DNA of 64,000 nt from Marasmius tenuissimus (Eukaryota; Basidiomycota; Agaricomycetes; Agaricales; Marasmiaceae): assembly GCA_029532415.1 (NCBI GenBank), contig JAQOTA010000052.1, positions 2,604,001 to 2,668,000 on the forward strand, given 5' to 3'. Of this stretch, positions 34,101 to 46,500 are shown piece by piece. Each line of letters opens with the position of its first letter. Position 1 is the stretch's first letter. Made by a program: the position numbers and the translations under genes. The notes under the pieces are model-generated. The model made no database searches, was not told where the DNA came from, and saw nothing but the letters and a program-made list of their open reading frames with translations.

Positions 34101-36681
34101 CGACTGCTGCCTCACTCGCCTCTCTATCATCGTTTCATCGAGCGTTACGGCTCCGGCAGAGTTCACGAAGTCACGTCGGTAGACGTCCAAACCTTAACCC
34201 GGGATATCGTCTTTGCAAGGCTAGGGTTCCTGACGAACAGGATCCTTGAAGATTGCAAGACCATCAAGGCTTTATCGATATGCTTACAGTTTGCAAGAGC
34301 AGGCTACTGTAATCGCTGGGAATGCCCTCGAGTCCACGTCCATGGGTTGGACTTGAATGACAATATGTATACATTGCGTGTTAGGGTCCACCTCCAGCTG
34401 GTATTACTGCTTACCAAATTCCAGCATAACACCCCCTATCGCCAAAAGCAGCGGCGGTCAGTGTCTCAGCCTGACAGGATGCTATTTTGCTGATTATAAT
34501 CCCAATGAGTAGGCATTGGTTGAGACGAACATACGAGGCATTTCACCCTCCTCATCACGCGATGGGGGGAATGGCAAATTTAAAGATTGATTTGCTCCCT
34601 GAATCGCACAGGGATCGCATAGGAAAGATCAAGTACTGGATCGAAGGGTTCCTTTACTCACAAGATTCTCTATCCCCATCCTTCTTGTCGCTACTGCTAT
34701 GTGGCGCTATTATGGCTCTTGACACAGTGCCGTCTCTGGCCAGCTTGGTCGAATCCCGTTCGCTCATTCACGATGACGAAGCGTCACGTTACTTGCACCG
34801 CGGCACTTGGACTAGCGTGGCCATTCCGCCAGCCTTCCTACGTGCGGGTGGGGGCAACTCCATTCACGAACTGCTATCTGCGCTGGAAGCCTCAACTCAG
34901 CAAAGTTTGACCAAGGGAATATTTGCGCTTCGGTATGCATGCCCCTCTATACTTTACAGATTAGTAGCTGATGGCCTACCTTCAAGACACATCGTCCAGA
35001 AAAGACTTACGATCGACATATGTGTTTTGTGCGATTTTCTGGATAATCTATGCAAAAACCTCGTCATCTCCCGATTTTGTCACTACCACGGACGGAACAT
35101 ACACTCTATGACGCTTCCTCGTAGCTGGTTGATGACGATCATCAACGTGGACCTTTGCAGGGATCGGAGTTTCCAGTTTTTACCCTTCCTTATTGAACCT
35201 ATGGCCAACCTTCTCGCTCAGATCTACACAGGGAACGATGCTGGTAAGGATTCCATACGTTGCGCCGTACTCGCTAATAACATCTTGACATCATCCCTGC
35301 ATAGATCATCTACTCCTTGAGAAGCAGTCATTGTCGTCTCCGATTCCAGGGCCTATTCGCTCAATTTTCATCACTCGGATGTACGTTCCAGACGCTGTTG
35401 TCCAGTATAAAGGTTGATGTTTTCTCCAACAGCTGTCGAGCTCTTGCGCTGCGTGAGCTTTTTTTGGAACTGCCAAACTCGGAACACTCACAAAACCTAT
35501 TCCATAGTTGCTTATAATTTCCGCCGTGAATCTTTGGAAAAGGCTGTCCTTTCGACGACAACGTCCTTGAGGGATCTCAATCCCCCTCCACCACCATCAG
35601 TTCCATACAAGTGGTACGTCTATTTTCACCTTGGCGACTCTTTAATTCCATGAAATCTCACGCGCGTCTATAGGTATGTTTACTCTGACGACTGGCGCGG
35701 TATTGTGGGTACTGTGCGCCGTTCAGCGAGCGGATCCCCGATGGACGAAATGGTCGAACTCCTCCATCGTGACCGGCTCCCCTCTGGAGTCATAGTCAAT
35801 CAAATCCCCTTTGTGCGCCGTCTCGTTTACGATCGTCTCGAAAACGTTCCCAGTCTCCTTCGACAAACCGAAAGCCATCCACTTCCCGCGGTTGCGGAGC
35901 AGTCGACACTGGAGCAACAAGTCGTTGAGGAGCACGTCCAGGCCCACGAACAAGATGACCCAGAAGAGGACCATATGCTCAACGTTGCCCCTATCATTCC
36001 CGTAGACGATGAGCATGGAGTAGAACCTCATACCGAGGAAGAGCGACAAATTCTCTCAAAGCTTCCCACTATCTATAGGGAAAACCTCTGGCGTCTTCGG
36101 AAGAACGCGACGGCTATAGCTGAGCGTCGACAGTCGATCTTCCTCTCCTGTCGTCTTCAATTTCAGAAAATTCCGTCGAATAAGTACCGCAAGATGGTGC
36201 TCGGCCCTCTACCTCACCTGCTCGCATGCCTCGAGATCCTTTATGTCCGTCTATTGGACCACAAGAACAAGCTTAAGCATGGACGACCAAAGGTTTCGAA
36301 CCACGTTGAGTTGGAAGAGCTCGAGAATGCGCTGACATCGACCAAGTGAGTATTCTGAAGGTTCAAGCATACTTGTACTTTACATTCTGATCGCCCCTCT
36401 CCCTTCCCAGTTCTGCTATCAAGAAAGTCACGTCTCTACAAAGGTTTATGGGTCCAGGGTCGGGGATCCACATCGCGCGCAGCGAGGATATCCTGAAACG
36501 TTATGTCCAGGAGCTGGGCGAGTTGATTTCGAACAGTCTTCCGGTCGGCTTGGACACAGAAATGCAGGAAGAGTTCGACATTGGGTGGAAGGGTATTGTC
36601 AAGCCAGCATTTGTGCCCTCAGCCAAACCAGAGAAACCGAAGCTGAACACCTCTGACTGTCTAGAACTTGCTTTCACGTAA
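28200..36681 (+). CDS. Giant UvrD-like helicase with TPR region (TRANK1-like)
   Basis: Superfamily 1 helicase-like protein of roughly 2,300 residues, in more than 25 exons. The reading frame is repeatedly broken in genomic DNA but every break checked is a normal phase-consistent intron. N-terminal helical region, then DERVRQ+ALKIFGIFTHAKMDERLWDG. The Walker A GRSGTGKTTTLL is rebuilt across the intron starting GTATGTAT (30437). Then KIDQL+YVDEVQDNLLID (Walker B, about 31582), FWAGDTAQ, VNYRSH, YDSKGLEFND and FLYVALTRAREN (motif VI, about 32640). From 32830 a TPR-like stretch begins (WVVRGKQFFHLKKYREARQCFERA, YGEAVECYLEVSMFDEAVKI). The long C-terminal half is helical. This architecture is common and expanded in agaricomycetes, and its cellular role there is not established. 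Start chosen at MTPSNSPHKSSS after the TATA box. Confidence 0.88.
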
Positions 36682-36873
36682 CCGTAGCCTAATATCCTTC
36701 CAAGTCTGTACAACAATATGTATTCCGTTCTCTTGAACCTCCTACGGACGTTCCTCTAAGTGTCATACGCGAGGACGAGTCTAAGTGGAAACATTGTAGT
36801 CTTCTACAGTCGCGTGGAACTCTTCGATAATCCTCTTCTGAGCGTCAGCTCCCTTTTCCTTCTGCGAGTGCGA

Positions 36874-38118
36874 TTAACAAACGGAAAGACAGAAGATAAA
36901 AAGCGGGTTTTGACGAACCTCTGTATCCCCAACCGCACGTACAACGATATACTTCCTTCCAGTCAAAATCTCCTCCGTCATCTCCCCAAACTCTGGCGTT
37001 GATTTCATACGAGCAAACACCTCATGTGAACCAGACACCGTGCATCCGGCTTCTTGAGCGATCAGAGAGCCCGCGCAGACATCCCATGGCCAACATCCGA
37101 TCTCCCTGAGATCGTGAACTCGTTAGCATACTCAACAATCTCTTGTGTAGAAAACCTACCAGTAGATATCAAGCCCTCCTTGCGCGACCATCGCAAAGTT
37201 GAGAGCCGAACTTCCCAATGAACGAATAGAGTGCGCCATACGACCTCCAACAACACCCGATGCAGGATCACCAGCGAGACGGTGGAACGAACCAGATCGT
37301 TTGGTGGCTGGGTCGAGCGATCTGTCGCTTCCCCATTCTACAGCTGTTACAGCGCGTCCTATCAGACTGGTGTTGTGCAGATAGATAGGATGTGGCGTTC
37401 TTACCGATCAGAGCATGGTTCAAGGTCGCGAGAGGTTTTGGCGACTTGACGAGGGGTAATTTTTGGGGTTCGCCGCCTTGCTGGGAGAGGTATGAGCCTT
37501 GGCCTTTTATGCCGGTGTACTGCATGTAGATTGGGTCTTCAGTAACGCTTTTGGTAACATGAGGGGACGTTAGGACTGACCAAATAGTTGAGGAAAGGGT
37601 TGAAGATCACGCCCAGTACTGGTCTTCGCTTGTAGATGAGTCCAAGAGAGATACAGACCCACGGAAATCCGTGGACGAAGTTGGTTGTACCATCTGTTCC
37701 CCACTCATCAGCGAAAATTCATGTCGATTGAGGAGGTAGCTCACCGATAGGATCTACGCAGTACGTTGGCTCGTCCGTCAACGCCTCTCGCGATCCAGCC
37801 GCGTAAGATTCCTCCCCGATACTATAATTCCCAAGTCAACACGATCAGAACCAGAACGATAGACACGAAAAACGATCTCGAAACCCACAACTTGAAATTC
37901 GGATACTTCTCAGCGATCTCCTTCTTCACAAGTTCCTCAACCTTCACATCATACTCCGTAACCAAATCCACAGAGTTTTTCTTCTCGTCCACATTCGAAC
38001 CAGCGTTCTGGATCGCGACACTCCCCTCTAGGATGATTTTGCCTGCTTTCCGTGCGAGGTCTACTGTGAATTCGAGAATGTTTTGCAGATCGGATGAGGT
38101 TAACTCTGAGGAGGACAT
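36874..38118 (-). CDS. Inositol-1-monophosphatase
   Basis: Mg-dependent phosphatase making free myo-inositol (INM family). Six exons or so. Metal and substrate motifs are all visible after splicing: [11 protein letters not shown] (motif with the first metal ligand Glu), [20 protein letters not shown] (split by an intron inside PI+DG), [19 protein letters not shown], and [20 protein letters not shown] (motif B). Start [26 protein letters not shown] at 38118. The last exon ends [27 protein letters not shown]; this tail differs from other family members and could be altered by one more splice. Divergent from the proteasome alpha-5 gene, convergent with the helicase gene. Confidence 0.92.
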
Positions 38119-38451
38119 GATGGTATGAGAAAGATAATCGAGTTTGGAGTTCTGGTGACGCTATTTGTCGAGATGATCATCGATTACCCAGTGCACTGAT
38201 TGGGGGCACGTTCGGAGGCTAGCGAGCGTTGAGAGCGGGAAATGATTATCATCCTCAGCGAATCTCCAGAGAAGTAGCTAGCTAAGCTGCTGTATGAATT
38301 AACGAAAGAGCTCGTAAGGCCCAGATGTAAGAGAGGAAATCCGAACTTAATTAAACAGGGAATGGTGAAGTTCAAATTCTCACGGTCAGTGCAATACTGA
38401 TGAACGCGCGTCCAGGGACACACGCAATCCACCTCTCTCTTCCTTACAACC
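38119..38451. promoter_or_regulatory. Divergent promoter region, IMPase and proteasome alpha-5
   Basis: 333 bases separate the two start codons. No specific factor site was recognised. Confidence 0.35.
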
Positions 38452-39510
38452 ATGTTTTTGACGCGTTCAGAGTACGGTAGGATCTTTCAGACCTCATCTC
38501 TGAACATTATTTACTCAATAATCTCATTCAGATCGTGGTGTGAACACTTTCTCCCCAGAAGGACGGTTGTTCCAAGGTGCATTGAGACAACAATATCAGT
38601 TACCGCCAATACTGACCGATTATCAGTTGAATATGCCATTGAAGCTATCAAAGTACGCACTAAATCAGCTCAATAAGGTCTTCTCACCCTCTCAACTCCA
38701 TTTGCCAGCTTGGTTCAACAACAATCGGAATCAAGACTGAACACGGCGTAGTCCTCGCTGTCGAAAAGCGCGTCCAATCACCACTGCTAGAATCCAGCTC
38801 CATCGAGAAAATAATGGAAATCGACCGTCATCTCGGCTGTGCCATGTCAGGTCTCACCGCCGATGCACGAACGATGATAGATCACGCACGAGTGACCGCT
38901 CAGAACCACTCCTTCACGTACGACGAGAAGATCAAGGTGGAGAGTGTTACGCAGGCTGTTTGTGATTTGGCGTTGAGGTTTGGTGAGAGTGTTCATGATG
39001 AGGACGCGATGATGAGTAGGCCGTTTGGGGTGGCGCTTTTGATTGCTGGGATCGACGAGGTTGGGCCGCAGCTGTAGGTTTTCAGCATGAGATGGTGCTG
39101 CTTCTGGGTCACTGATCATCGAGTATAGCTATCACACTGACCCGTCGGGTACATTTGTGAGGTATCAGGCGAAAGCTATTGGATCGGGTTCAGAGGCTGC
39201 GCAGGCAGAGTTGCAGGACAAGTGGTATTCGGTACGTCTAGTTGATTCTAGGCTTTAGATGTTCCTTTTTCTGAACGAATACTTCCTCCAGCAAATGACA
39301 TTACAAGAAGCCCAGATATTGACGATGAAGGTGCTCAAGCAAGTCATGGAAGAGAAGTTGGATCAACACAATGTACAATTAGCACAAGTGGGTCCACCCT
39401 TTACTCGTCCTGACCGAATTATTCTGACAACCTGATGATAGGTTACGAAGGAGAAAGGATTCGAAATACTGGATGAGGCCAGTCTAAAAGCAGTCATTGA
39501 CCAGATGTAG
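38452..39510 (+). CDS. PUP2: 20S proteasome subunit alpha-5
   Basis: Structural alpha-ring subunit of the 20S core. The alpha signature is built from tiny exons: MFLTRSEYD+[14 protein letters not shown]+VEYAIEAIK+[14 protein letters not shown], which is the alpha-5 version. Then [74 protein letters not shown]+[22 protein letters not shown], and [22 protein letters not shown]. It ends at [12 protein letters not shown]. The length is close to the usual 240-250 residues. At least six introns. All checked junctions keep phase, so the gene is intact. Confidence 0.96.
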
Positions 39511-39931
39511 ATTAGCTCTTTCCGATGATAATCCTATTTCTATCGCCTGGAGAAACAAGATTCAGCTTCCTTGCAGTCTCTTTCAACTCTTTGAACGTCT
39601 AAAATAGCTCAGCGATCGATTCTGAAGAGTGCACACTGTCCAGCATTGAGCAGGAAGACGCCTTGTGAGTCAAAGCACCGGCAGGAATTCCGTACATCCG
39701 GTAATTCAATCGGCAGGCAGGCACTTTTTCCCCGTTCGAAGTCCGTAGGCATCGACTCGTCTTTTTTCCCTGCTCTTTCTTGCAAACAGTTCTCTCCCGG
39801 TCTCGTCTTTCCTTTACCTAGATCTTCTTCTTTATCTCATCTCTGGAACTCTCTACTAACATCTCAATCCTAGAACGTGACTTGCATTTCAAATCGGCAT
39901 TCTACATTCGATATAGTTATAGACGTCAATC
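39511..39931. promoter_or_regulatory. Intergenic upstream of SNO1
   Basis: About 420 bases between two plus-strand genes. It is pyrimidine-rich at 39750-39860 (CTTTCTTGC, TCTTCTTC and similar), typical of fungal promoters close to the transcript start. No defined site. Confidence 0.35.
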
Positions 39932-40870
39932 ATGGCTTTCTCTCTTCCTCCGCAAGAACTTACTATCGGAATCCTTGGTAGGCAAAGAGCCTCTTATCTG
40001 CCTTATCATTGCTCACTGATAAGCTCGACAGCACTGCAGGGAGCTTTTGCGGAACATCAAGCCTCCTTAGAGCGACTAAACCTAAATCGAAAGCTACGCG
40101 TCCTTCAGGTGCGGACATCTCAAGATCTAGATCAGTGCGACGCCCTAATCATTCCCGGAGGAGGTAAGCAATGGCCTTAAACCCGTCAGAACGGAACGAT
40201 TGCTGATACACTTGTCCGTTGTTACAGAATCTACTACTATCGCGCTACTAGCCCGGCTATCTGGACTTTTAGAACCGCTGAAATCTTTCGTCAAAACTAA
40301 ACCTGTTTGGGGAACATGTGCAGGAGCTATCTTGCTTGCGCAGGCTGTTACTGGGGTCAAGAAGGGTGGACAGGAAGTGCTGGGGGGAATGTCGATATCG
40401 ATAGCGAGGAATGGCTGGGGATCACAGGTGAGTTACCTGTACAAACGAGCGAATTGTATGCTCATTCCTTGGGACTGCTAGGTGGAATCATTCGAGGCAC
40501 CTCTTCAGGTTGAAGGACTGCGTGATTCTAGACATCCTTTTACTGGAGTTTTCATTCGAGCACCCGTGAGCCGTTCAAATTGCCTTTCGTGCTGGACTTT
40601 TTGACCAACTATCCGGAATTCCAGGTTATTTTGTCCCTCAAGAACTCGCCTAATGGCCCTCCGATACAGATAGTTGCTCGTCTGCCGCATGACCTCGTTC
40701 CAAAATCCCTCATTGACCAGGCAGAAGAGGTTGATAGAGATGCAACGGCGATAGTTGCAATACGGCAAGGCATGCACCTTTTGACGACCTTCCACCCCGA
40801 ACTCACGAGAGACGACCGATTCCATGAGTATTTCGTTCACGAATGTGTACTCAAATCCCAACGGTTGTGA
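39932..40870 (+). CDS. SNO1: Pyridoxal 5'-phosphate synthase glutaminase subunit
   Basis: Class I glutamine amidotransferase (PdxT/SNO type) that feeds ammonia to the PdxS/SNZ synthase to make vitamin B6. Spliced sequence: MAFSLPPQELTIGIL+ALQGAFAEHQASL; IIPGGE+STTIALL (the Gly-Gly-Glu-Ser glutamine-binding motif, rebuilt across an intron); VWGTCAGAILLAQ with the catalytic Cys; SISIARNGWGSQVESFEAPL; GVFIRAPVILSL; and LTTFHPELTRD with the catalytic His and Glu. It ends ECVLKSQRL. The whole catalytic triad is present. No PdxS partner gene lies in the window. The next F-box gene begins only about 80 bases downstream. Confidence 0.93.
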
Positions 40871-40950
40871 GATGGTTAGAGTACGGGATGGATTTACTAT
40901 TTCTTTATACACGAAACACGCCGAAATATATGTACAGATTATTCAATATA

Positions 40951-43083
40951 ATGCAGAGGCGTGTGCTTGCTAGGGTTCCCTTGGAACTTTCCGATCCCGT
41001 TAGTGAATGCCTTGAGGCATTATTGAGCTTTGTCCTGTGCGCACACAAGCTCTGCCAGCAAGGGCCCCTGCGTTACCACCACCACGAGCTGCGACTCCTC
41101 TCTCCAACCTTCATGCTACTCTATTCTCAATTCCAAAATGTCCTGAACACAAATTACCCTGCTTCATCTCTAGAGATAGGCCAAATAGAAGAATTACTCA
41201 TTCAGCCAACCCAAGAACTTAACCGACTCAACTCTGAAATTCATCATCTCAGATCGACCCTCGGCTACCTCCTTTCCCAACGAGAAAAGCTTCAAAGCTT
41301 TGTGAACAGTCACAGAGCTCTCATCTCTCCTATTCGTCGTCTTCCACCAGAGGTCCTTTCCGAAATATTCGTGCATTGTCTCCAGGACAAAGACCGGAAC
41401 CCGACAAGGAGCGTTACAGAGGCACCCTTGCTGCTCACATTCGTCTGTCGGAGATGGCGAGAAATCGCGTTGTCGACCGCACGTTTATGGCGTGGAATCC
41501 ATATCTACTTCCCCTCGGTCACCAAGAGGCACGAACAGAGGTTCAAAGAGATTGCGGAGAGGAGAAGTGAAGGCGTGAAGAAATGGTTGTCGAGATCAGG
41601 ATCCTTACCTCTCTCCATTTCACTCGTCGTTGGACTCAACCGCGACAGGATCGCGTTGGAGGAGGTTGTCAAACCTTTACTCGACGTTTTCTTTTCGTTC
41701 AGTCATAAATGGGGAGATATCGTGCTGCGCGTTCCGTCCGGATTGTTGAAGGTCATCGAGCAGACCGCGAAACCGGAGGAACTCAAACAACTGCGGACAC
41801 TCAGTGTTGACTATGATATGGCTACCAGGCAGTTACTGGTGTTGGGACCCGTAGCGAACAACGACGCGGCGAACCAGGCGGTTCCTTTGGCAGGGCTCAT
41901 ATGCAAGGCACCAGCTCTACGCCAGTTGACAGTACACGAACCTATTCAGAACGTGTACAAACTCGACGTCGACTGGTCCAAACTCACCCATTTCAGAGCT
42001 GAAACTGGGATGAGTGGCGCTCAGAAACCAGAGGACATCCTCCGAGTACTCTCAAGAGGCGCACCAAGCCTCCAATCCGTCATCCTAGCAGCTGGTTTCC
42101 GCCCTCCCTATACTTCCAGTCTTCCTCCAGAAGAAGGAGGAGGAGGAGGAGACATAACGATCACACTTCCCTCCCTACACACACTTTCTCTCATGCTCCA
42201 ATTCGAAATACCTCTCATTCACCTACACGGGCTCAACCCGGTCCCCCAAGCCCTCCCAGACAACCGAGCAGTCGGCGGTCAAGTCCAAGCACTCTTCGAC
42301 ACCATCTGCACACCCAAACTAAAACACCTCACTGTCCGTTTCGGGAACATCATAGACCCCTTTGAAGGGCCCGTCCCCCCACGAGTTCCCTTCCTCCAAA
42401 GTCTCCTCCGGTCAGAATGTCGCCTCGAAAGTCTCGACATCGGATTCGTCATGACCAAAGCAGCTCTCGTCGAATGCCTGACGAGCGTACCGACCCTCAA
42501 ATCCTTAACGATCGACGAGTGTCTCTGGACCGTCCTACGGGATCGTCAGAGAATGGCATTTTTAAACCATCAGAACCCTATGGTGGGTGCGATCACGCCA
42601 GAGTCGATTGCGGAGAATGCGATCCTGACGGACGAGTTTCTCGGGTATTTAATGCCGACGTCGGCGTTGATGCTGTGTCCTGAGCTTGAGAGTCTTACGT
42701 TGCAGAGGTGCGAATCAGTGACCGAGGCGGCGTTGGTCAAACTTGTGCATTCGAGGATGGGGCGTCCGCGGCGTTTGGAGTCGGATGGGGACGGCGGTGC
42801 GAACACGAATGTGGAGGCGACTGTAGAAACGACCTCGAGCCCTCCTGGTGCGAGGCCATTCCGCCATTTTCACGTATCGTATCATCGCGAGAAGGGAGTT
42901 TTGACGGACGAAGATGTGAATGCGCGGAAGGATATGACGGTGTTAAAGATGGACAGAGTCGCGAGTGTCGTGATATCGTATCCCAAATCAACCATACCGA
43001 CGGATTTGCCTCATTCTGGGCAACAGTCACCTGGTGGACCGTTTCGGAGTCCGTCGTGGAGGAACTATTTGTGGGAACATTGA
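40951..43083 (+). CDS. F-box protein
   Basis: Single-exon frame of 710 residues from the ATG at 40951. The frame stays open back to 40843, inside the end of SNO1, so the true start is uncertain; MLLYSQFQNV at 41113 is another candidate. A coiled-coil (LNRLNSEIHHLRSTLGYLLSQREKLQSF) leads into the F-box: PIRRLPPEVLSEIFVHCL, then LLLTFVCRRWREIALSTARLWRGIHIYF. This coiled-coil plus F-box layout is the commonest agaricomycete form and differs from the other two F-box genes here. The C-terminal half has Leu-rich segments, a Gly/Glu tract (EEGGGGGD) and a Ser/Pro-rich tail. Target unknown. Confidence 0.88.
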   Translation: MQRRVLARVPLELSDPVSECLEALLSFVLCAHKLCQQGPLRYHHHELRLLSPTFMLLYSQFQNVLNTNYPASSLEIGQIEELLIQPTQELNRLNSEIHHLRSTLGYLLSQREKLQSFVNSHRALISPIRRLPPEVLSEIFVHCLQDKDRNPTRSVTEAPLLLTFVCRRWREIALSTARLWRGIHIYFPSVTKRHEQRFKEIAERRSEGVKKWLSRSGSLPLSISLVVGLNRDRIALEEVVKPLLDVFFSFSHKWGDIVLRVPSGLLKVIEQTAKPEELKQLRTLSVDYDMATRQLLVLGPVANNDAANQAVPLAGLICKAPALRQLTVHEPIQNVYKLDVDWSKLTHFRAETGMSGAQKPEDILRVLSRGAPSLQSVILAAGFRPPYTSSLPPEEGGGGGDITITLPSLHTLSLMLQFEIPLIHLHGLNPVPQALPDNRAVGGQVQALFDTICTPKLKHLTVRFGNIIDPFEGPVPPRVPFLQSLLRSECRLESLDIGFVMTKAALVECLTSVPTLKSLTIDECLWTVLRDRQRMAFLNHQNPMVGAITPESIAENAILTDEFLGYLMPTSALMLCPELESLTLQRCESVTEAALVKLVHSRMGRPRRLESDGDGGANTNVEATVETTSSPPGARPFRHFHVSYHREKGVLTDEDVNARKDMTVLKMDRVASVVISYPKSTIPTDLPHSGQQSPGGPFRSPSWRNYLWEH

Positions 43084-43550
43084 ATGTGTCCTCACTGGTA
43101 AGGGCCAGTGGAGGTTATATGAATATGCGCTTAATCTTACCATTACAATGTATAATGTATCATGTATCCTGATGCGATGTGTACGATAAAAGTTGAAGCT
43201 GAAGCTTGGAGGAGGGTGGTTTACATTCTAAGTACATCTTATGTCGTATTCGTTGGGATGGCCATCTCCACATGAAGAACACGGTGTGCCGAAATTCCCT
43301 ACTCGTGCTGAGGCCTGGATGAGGCCCTGCTAGTGCGCCTCCTTGGCTCAGGGCTCCGTCTCGGCGCCTTAGGTTCCCAAGAGACTTCCAGCATCGGTGT
43401 ATGCGTAAGCAAATGGGTCAAATCCGACACACGGCGCGAGAGCCATGCAGCACTTGGGAGGGCACGACTCGGTGGAATCCAAGCCCGGGCCTCGACGAGT
43501 CAGACTGTACAATTGTCCAGCGGTTCCATCGACAACTACATCTCATCATC
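43084..43550. other. Convergent intergenic
   Basis: 3' regions of the F-box and DNMT1 genes. Short antisense frames here are not supported by any family or splice pattern. Confidence 0.4.
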
Positions 43551-46500
43551 CTAGTCAATTACAATAACATTCCGAGCCCAGTCATCCTGGAGGACCTTCC
43601 GGAACTCTGCCCCAATAGCCATGGAAAGTGGGAAAGGAACCGCATTCCCGATTTCGCGGTGCTACCAAAGAGGGAGTGTGCTTAAAATAAGCTCGATCGG
43701 GGTGATCTTTGAAGAATGCGCTTACCATCTGAAAGATAGAGACAAAACAAACGTGGATAGATTAGCTTTGTAATGCAGAGGGAGGGGGGGCTCGCTCACG
43801 GTAACCACTCTGGATCTGTCGTCGGGAGCGACAAAGACGATGTTATCCGGGAAACCTTGTGAGCGGGCATACTCTCGCACTGAAACCATACGCTTGCACT
43901 TCACAGTACGAAGAAACACAATTAGTACGCGAAGGTAAAGCAACGAAGGAGACGTACATATGGATGAATCACTCGGCTTTGCTTCGCAGTGGGCCCCAAG
44001 TTCGTAACCGTAGTTGGGAAGTAACGATTGCCGTTCAGTCTTCCGAAAAGTCCTGTGTGTCGAGAGATGGCGGTTTGAGCTTAGGAACCCGAGCATCACT
44101 GCGCTGGGACATAACGAACCTGGGGTATATCCTTTCCTTCCGACTGAAGAGCACGGATTCAGTGTTTCACGGTTCCTCTGGCTTGGGCCCAAATCTAATG
44201 GTGTGGGATCGTGTCATGAAATGGCGAATCACGTCACAAAGTGGCTCACTCCTATAATCAGCATAAGGAGACACTGGGATTCCCAAGACCCTGAAGCGAA
44301 AACGATGGTCAGATTTTTTGTGGCAGGATAACAGCTGGCATCGACGAAGAACAATCTTACCTCTTAACATGATCCCTTGTTAAAACCCTCGTGTAGTGTT
44401 GTATGTCGGAAGTTGGTCTTCGTCGAACTTGTTTCTGGAAACGTGTTTGCGGAGGACCGACGTAGGCGACGGGTCCCTCAAAACCGCATTTAGATCCCGT
44501 ACAGTCGAAAACAGGGATATTGGCTCTGTCTTGCTCGCCGGGACCACGATCAGTACCAGGCTCAAGGCCCGGATCCCTCCTGTATGATAAAACACAATGA
44601 TGGTCGTCAAAACTTGAGACATGCCATGAGCATCAAATATACTCACCAATCGAAAGGCTGAAGATCGCTGATAGCATCGTTGATGGTCACAATGTGGTGC
44701 GGGACGTTGTACTTCGGGGAGGGGTTTTTGTAGGTCGGGAAGAAGTGCGTGGGTTGAGGAAGCTCAGGAAGCTGAAGACCCCCCTTCGCTGCGATTAAGA
44801 AGAACCTCTCTCGATTTTGAGGTGTACCGTACTCTCCTGCCTGGAGCACCCTGTGGCGTACTTGATACCCCATTTCGAGAAGGGCTCGCAAGAGCAGCTT
44901 GAAGTAACCACTCTGAACTGCATCTCGAATGCCATCGGTCCGCTGGGTATGCGGTATGCTGAGCTTCTCATCCTTGAATGCCGGAACATTCTCAAAAAGG
45001 CAGTACTTGGGCTTCAAGAAATCAACCCACGAAAGAGCATTGAGTATCAGGTTGCTCTTGACGTTGCCTTCTTGCTTGAACCGATTTAGGTGAGAGAACG
45101 TCTGGCTACGGACAGGTTGGGGTTAACGCGCGGTTGCACTCCTAGTCCATCACTTTCTCACCAAGGAAAACCAGCAACAATGACCTGCACATCCCCAGGC
45201 CGAGGCGGTGGCGGCACATCTGTCTCACCGTCCCAAAGCTGCTTTGGTCGCTCAAGAGGGAGCTTATTATAGTCTTTGACCGCGTACTTCAGCATAGTGT
45301 TGACACATTGATTGTAAACCTTCATTTTCCGGGTTGTCCGTGATTTCCTAAGAACAAAATTCGTCGGTGACAGAGCGTGACCACACAAATTCAAATCATG
45401 GACGCACTCGTACGTTCTCGCCGAGCTGGGTAGGATCTCAATAGCATGGGTGACCTCCAGGGACTGGCTTCCATCAGCGAGTCCAAGACCCAATGCCCCG
45501 CAACCCCCGAAGAGATCCAGGGTCGAGAGCTTGTTATGTTTGTGATGAGCCAGAAAGTTGGCGTGGTTCTTGAATAATTCGCAGTTGTCGTTGACACATT
45601 GATCACAACTATGAGTGTTGTTCAAGGGTGAGCGTTCCCTCCAGGACGAACTGTCCCGAGTAGGGAACGAAAGGTTGAAAAAGAAGTGATACGGCGACAT
45701 GTCGAGCCAGTCTTCCAAACAGTCGTTGGACAGTCGGTCAACCGGAAACATGAAGCATGGTCGCACGATGTCGGTTGGTCGAATCTTCTCGGTAACCGGC
45801 GTCATGAAAAGGTAGCGCTAGCGGCGGCGGTGGGTTTTGAGCGAGGGTTCTCCACAAGACAAAGGATCATACCAACCTCAGAGTCTACAACCCGCTCCGG
45901 GGGAATTCCCTCTATATCACGTATCCTCCCAAGCTGGACCACGCTGAGGTGATGTATTGCTGTCCCAGAGTGCTTGATTTCCACCAATTGTCCAATGTCC
46001 ACTGGGCCGCCCGGACCAGTGTTAATTTTCGGATTCGAGGAGTAGAGAATAAAATCGTGGAGATGAAAGGTGTGGCCTCCGTATTCAAAGCTTTGTTGGT
46101 TGTTGTTCACCTTGACGTCTTGCCGTTCAGCAAGCCGAATGCAATTCAGGCAATTGTCCGGAGGTGGCACTGCGGCGGACAGGAAGTTCATGTGGTCGTA
46201 TCGATCTTGAGTGAGTGCTGTTATACAGGGCCGTGCGGATTCCTCTTTAGTTGGTCTAGTTGGTCCCGGACCGAATTCAGTACAATATCTATGCCAGCAA
46301 CAACCGTCACGTTCAGACAACTTCCATCAGGAAACGAGAAATGAGACCACAAGATACTCACCGGATATAGAACTTGTTTGGGGGTATCGTAGGGGGTATC
46401 TTCTGAAAGGGTATAAATTGGACATCAACTTTACCAGCCAGTTGAGTCAGAGGTAGTTCAACACAGGTTTGATCTATGAAGAGCTCGTAGGGATGCGCCA

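Noticed and set aside
28200..36681. Helicase region as a decayed pseudogene
   Set aside because: Apparent stops and frame changes all fall in phase-consistent GT-AG introns, and the conserved motifs are restored exactly.
37766..38128. Plus-strand 120-codon frame
   Set aside because: It is antisense to the first exon of the inositol monophosphatase gene, whose motifs are clear.
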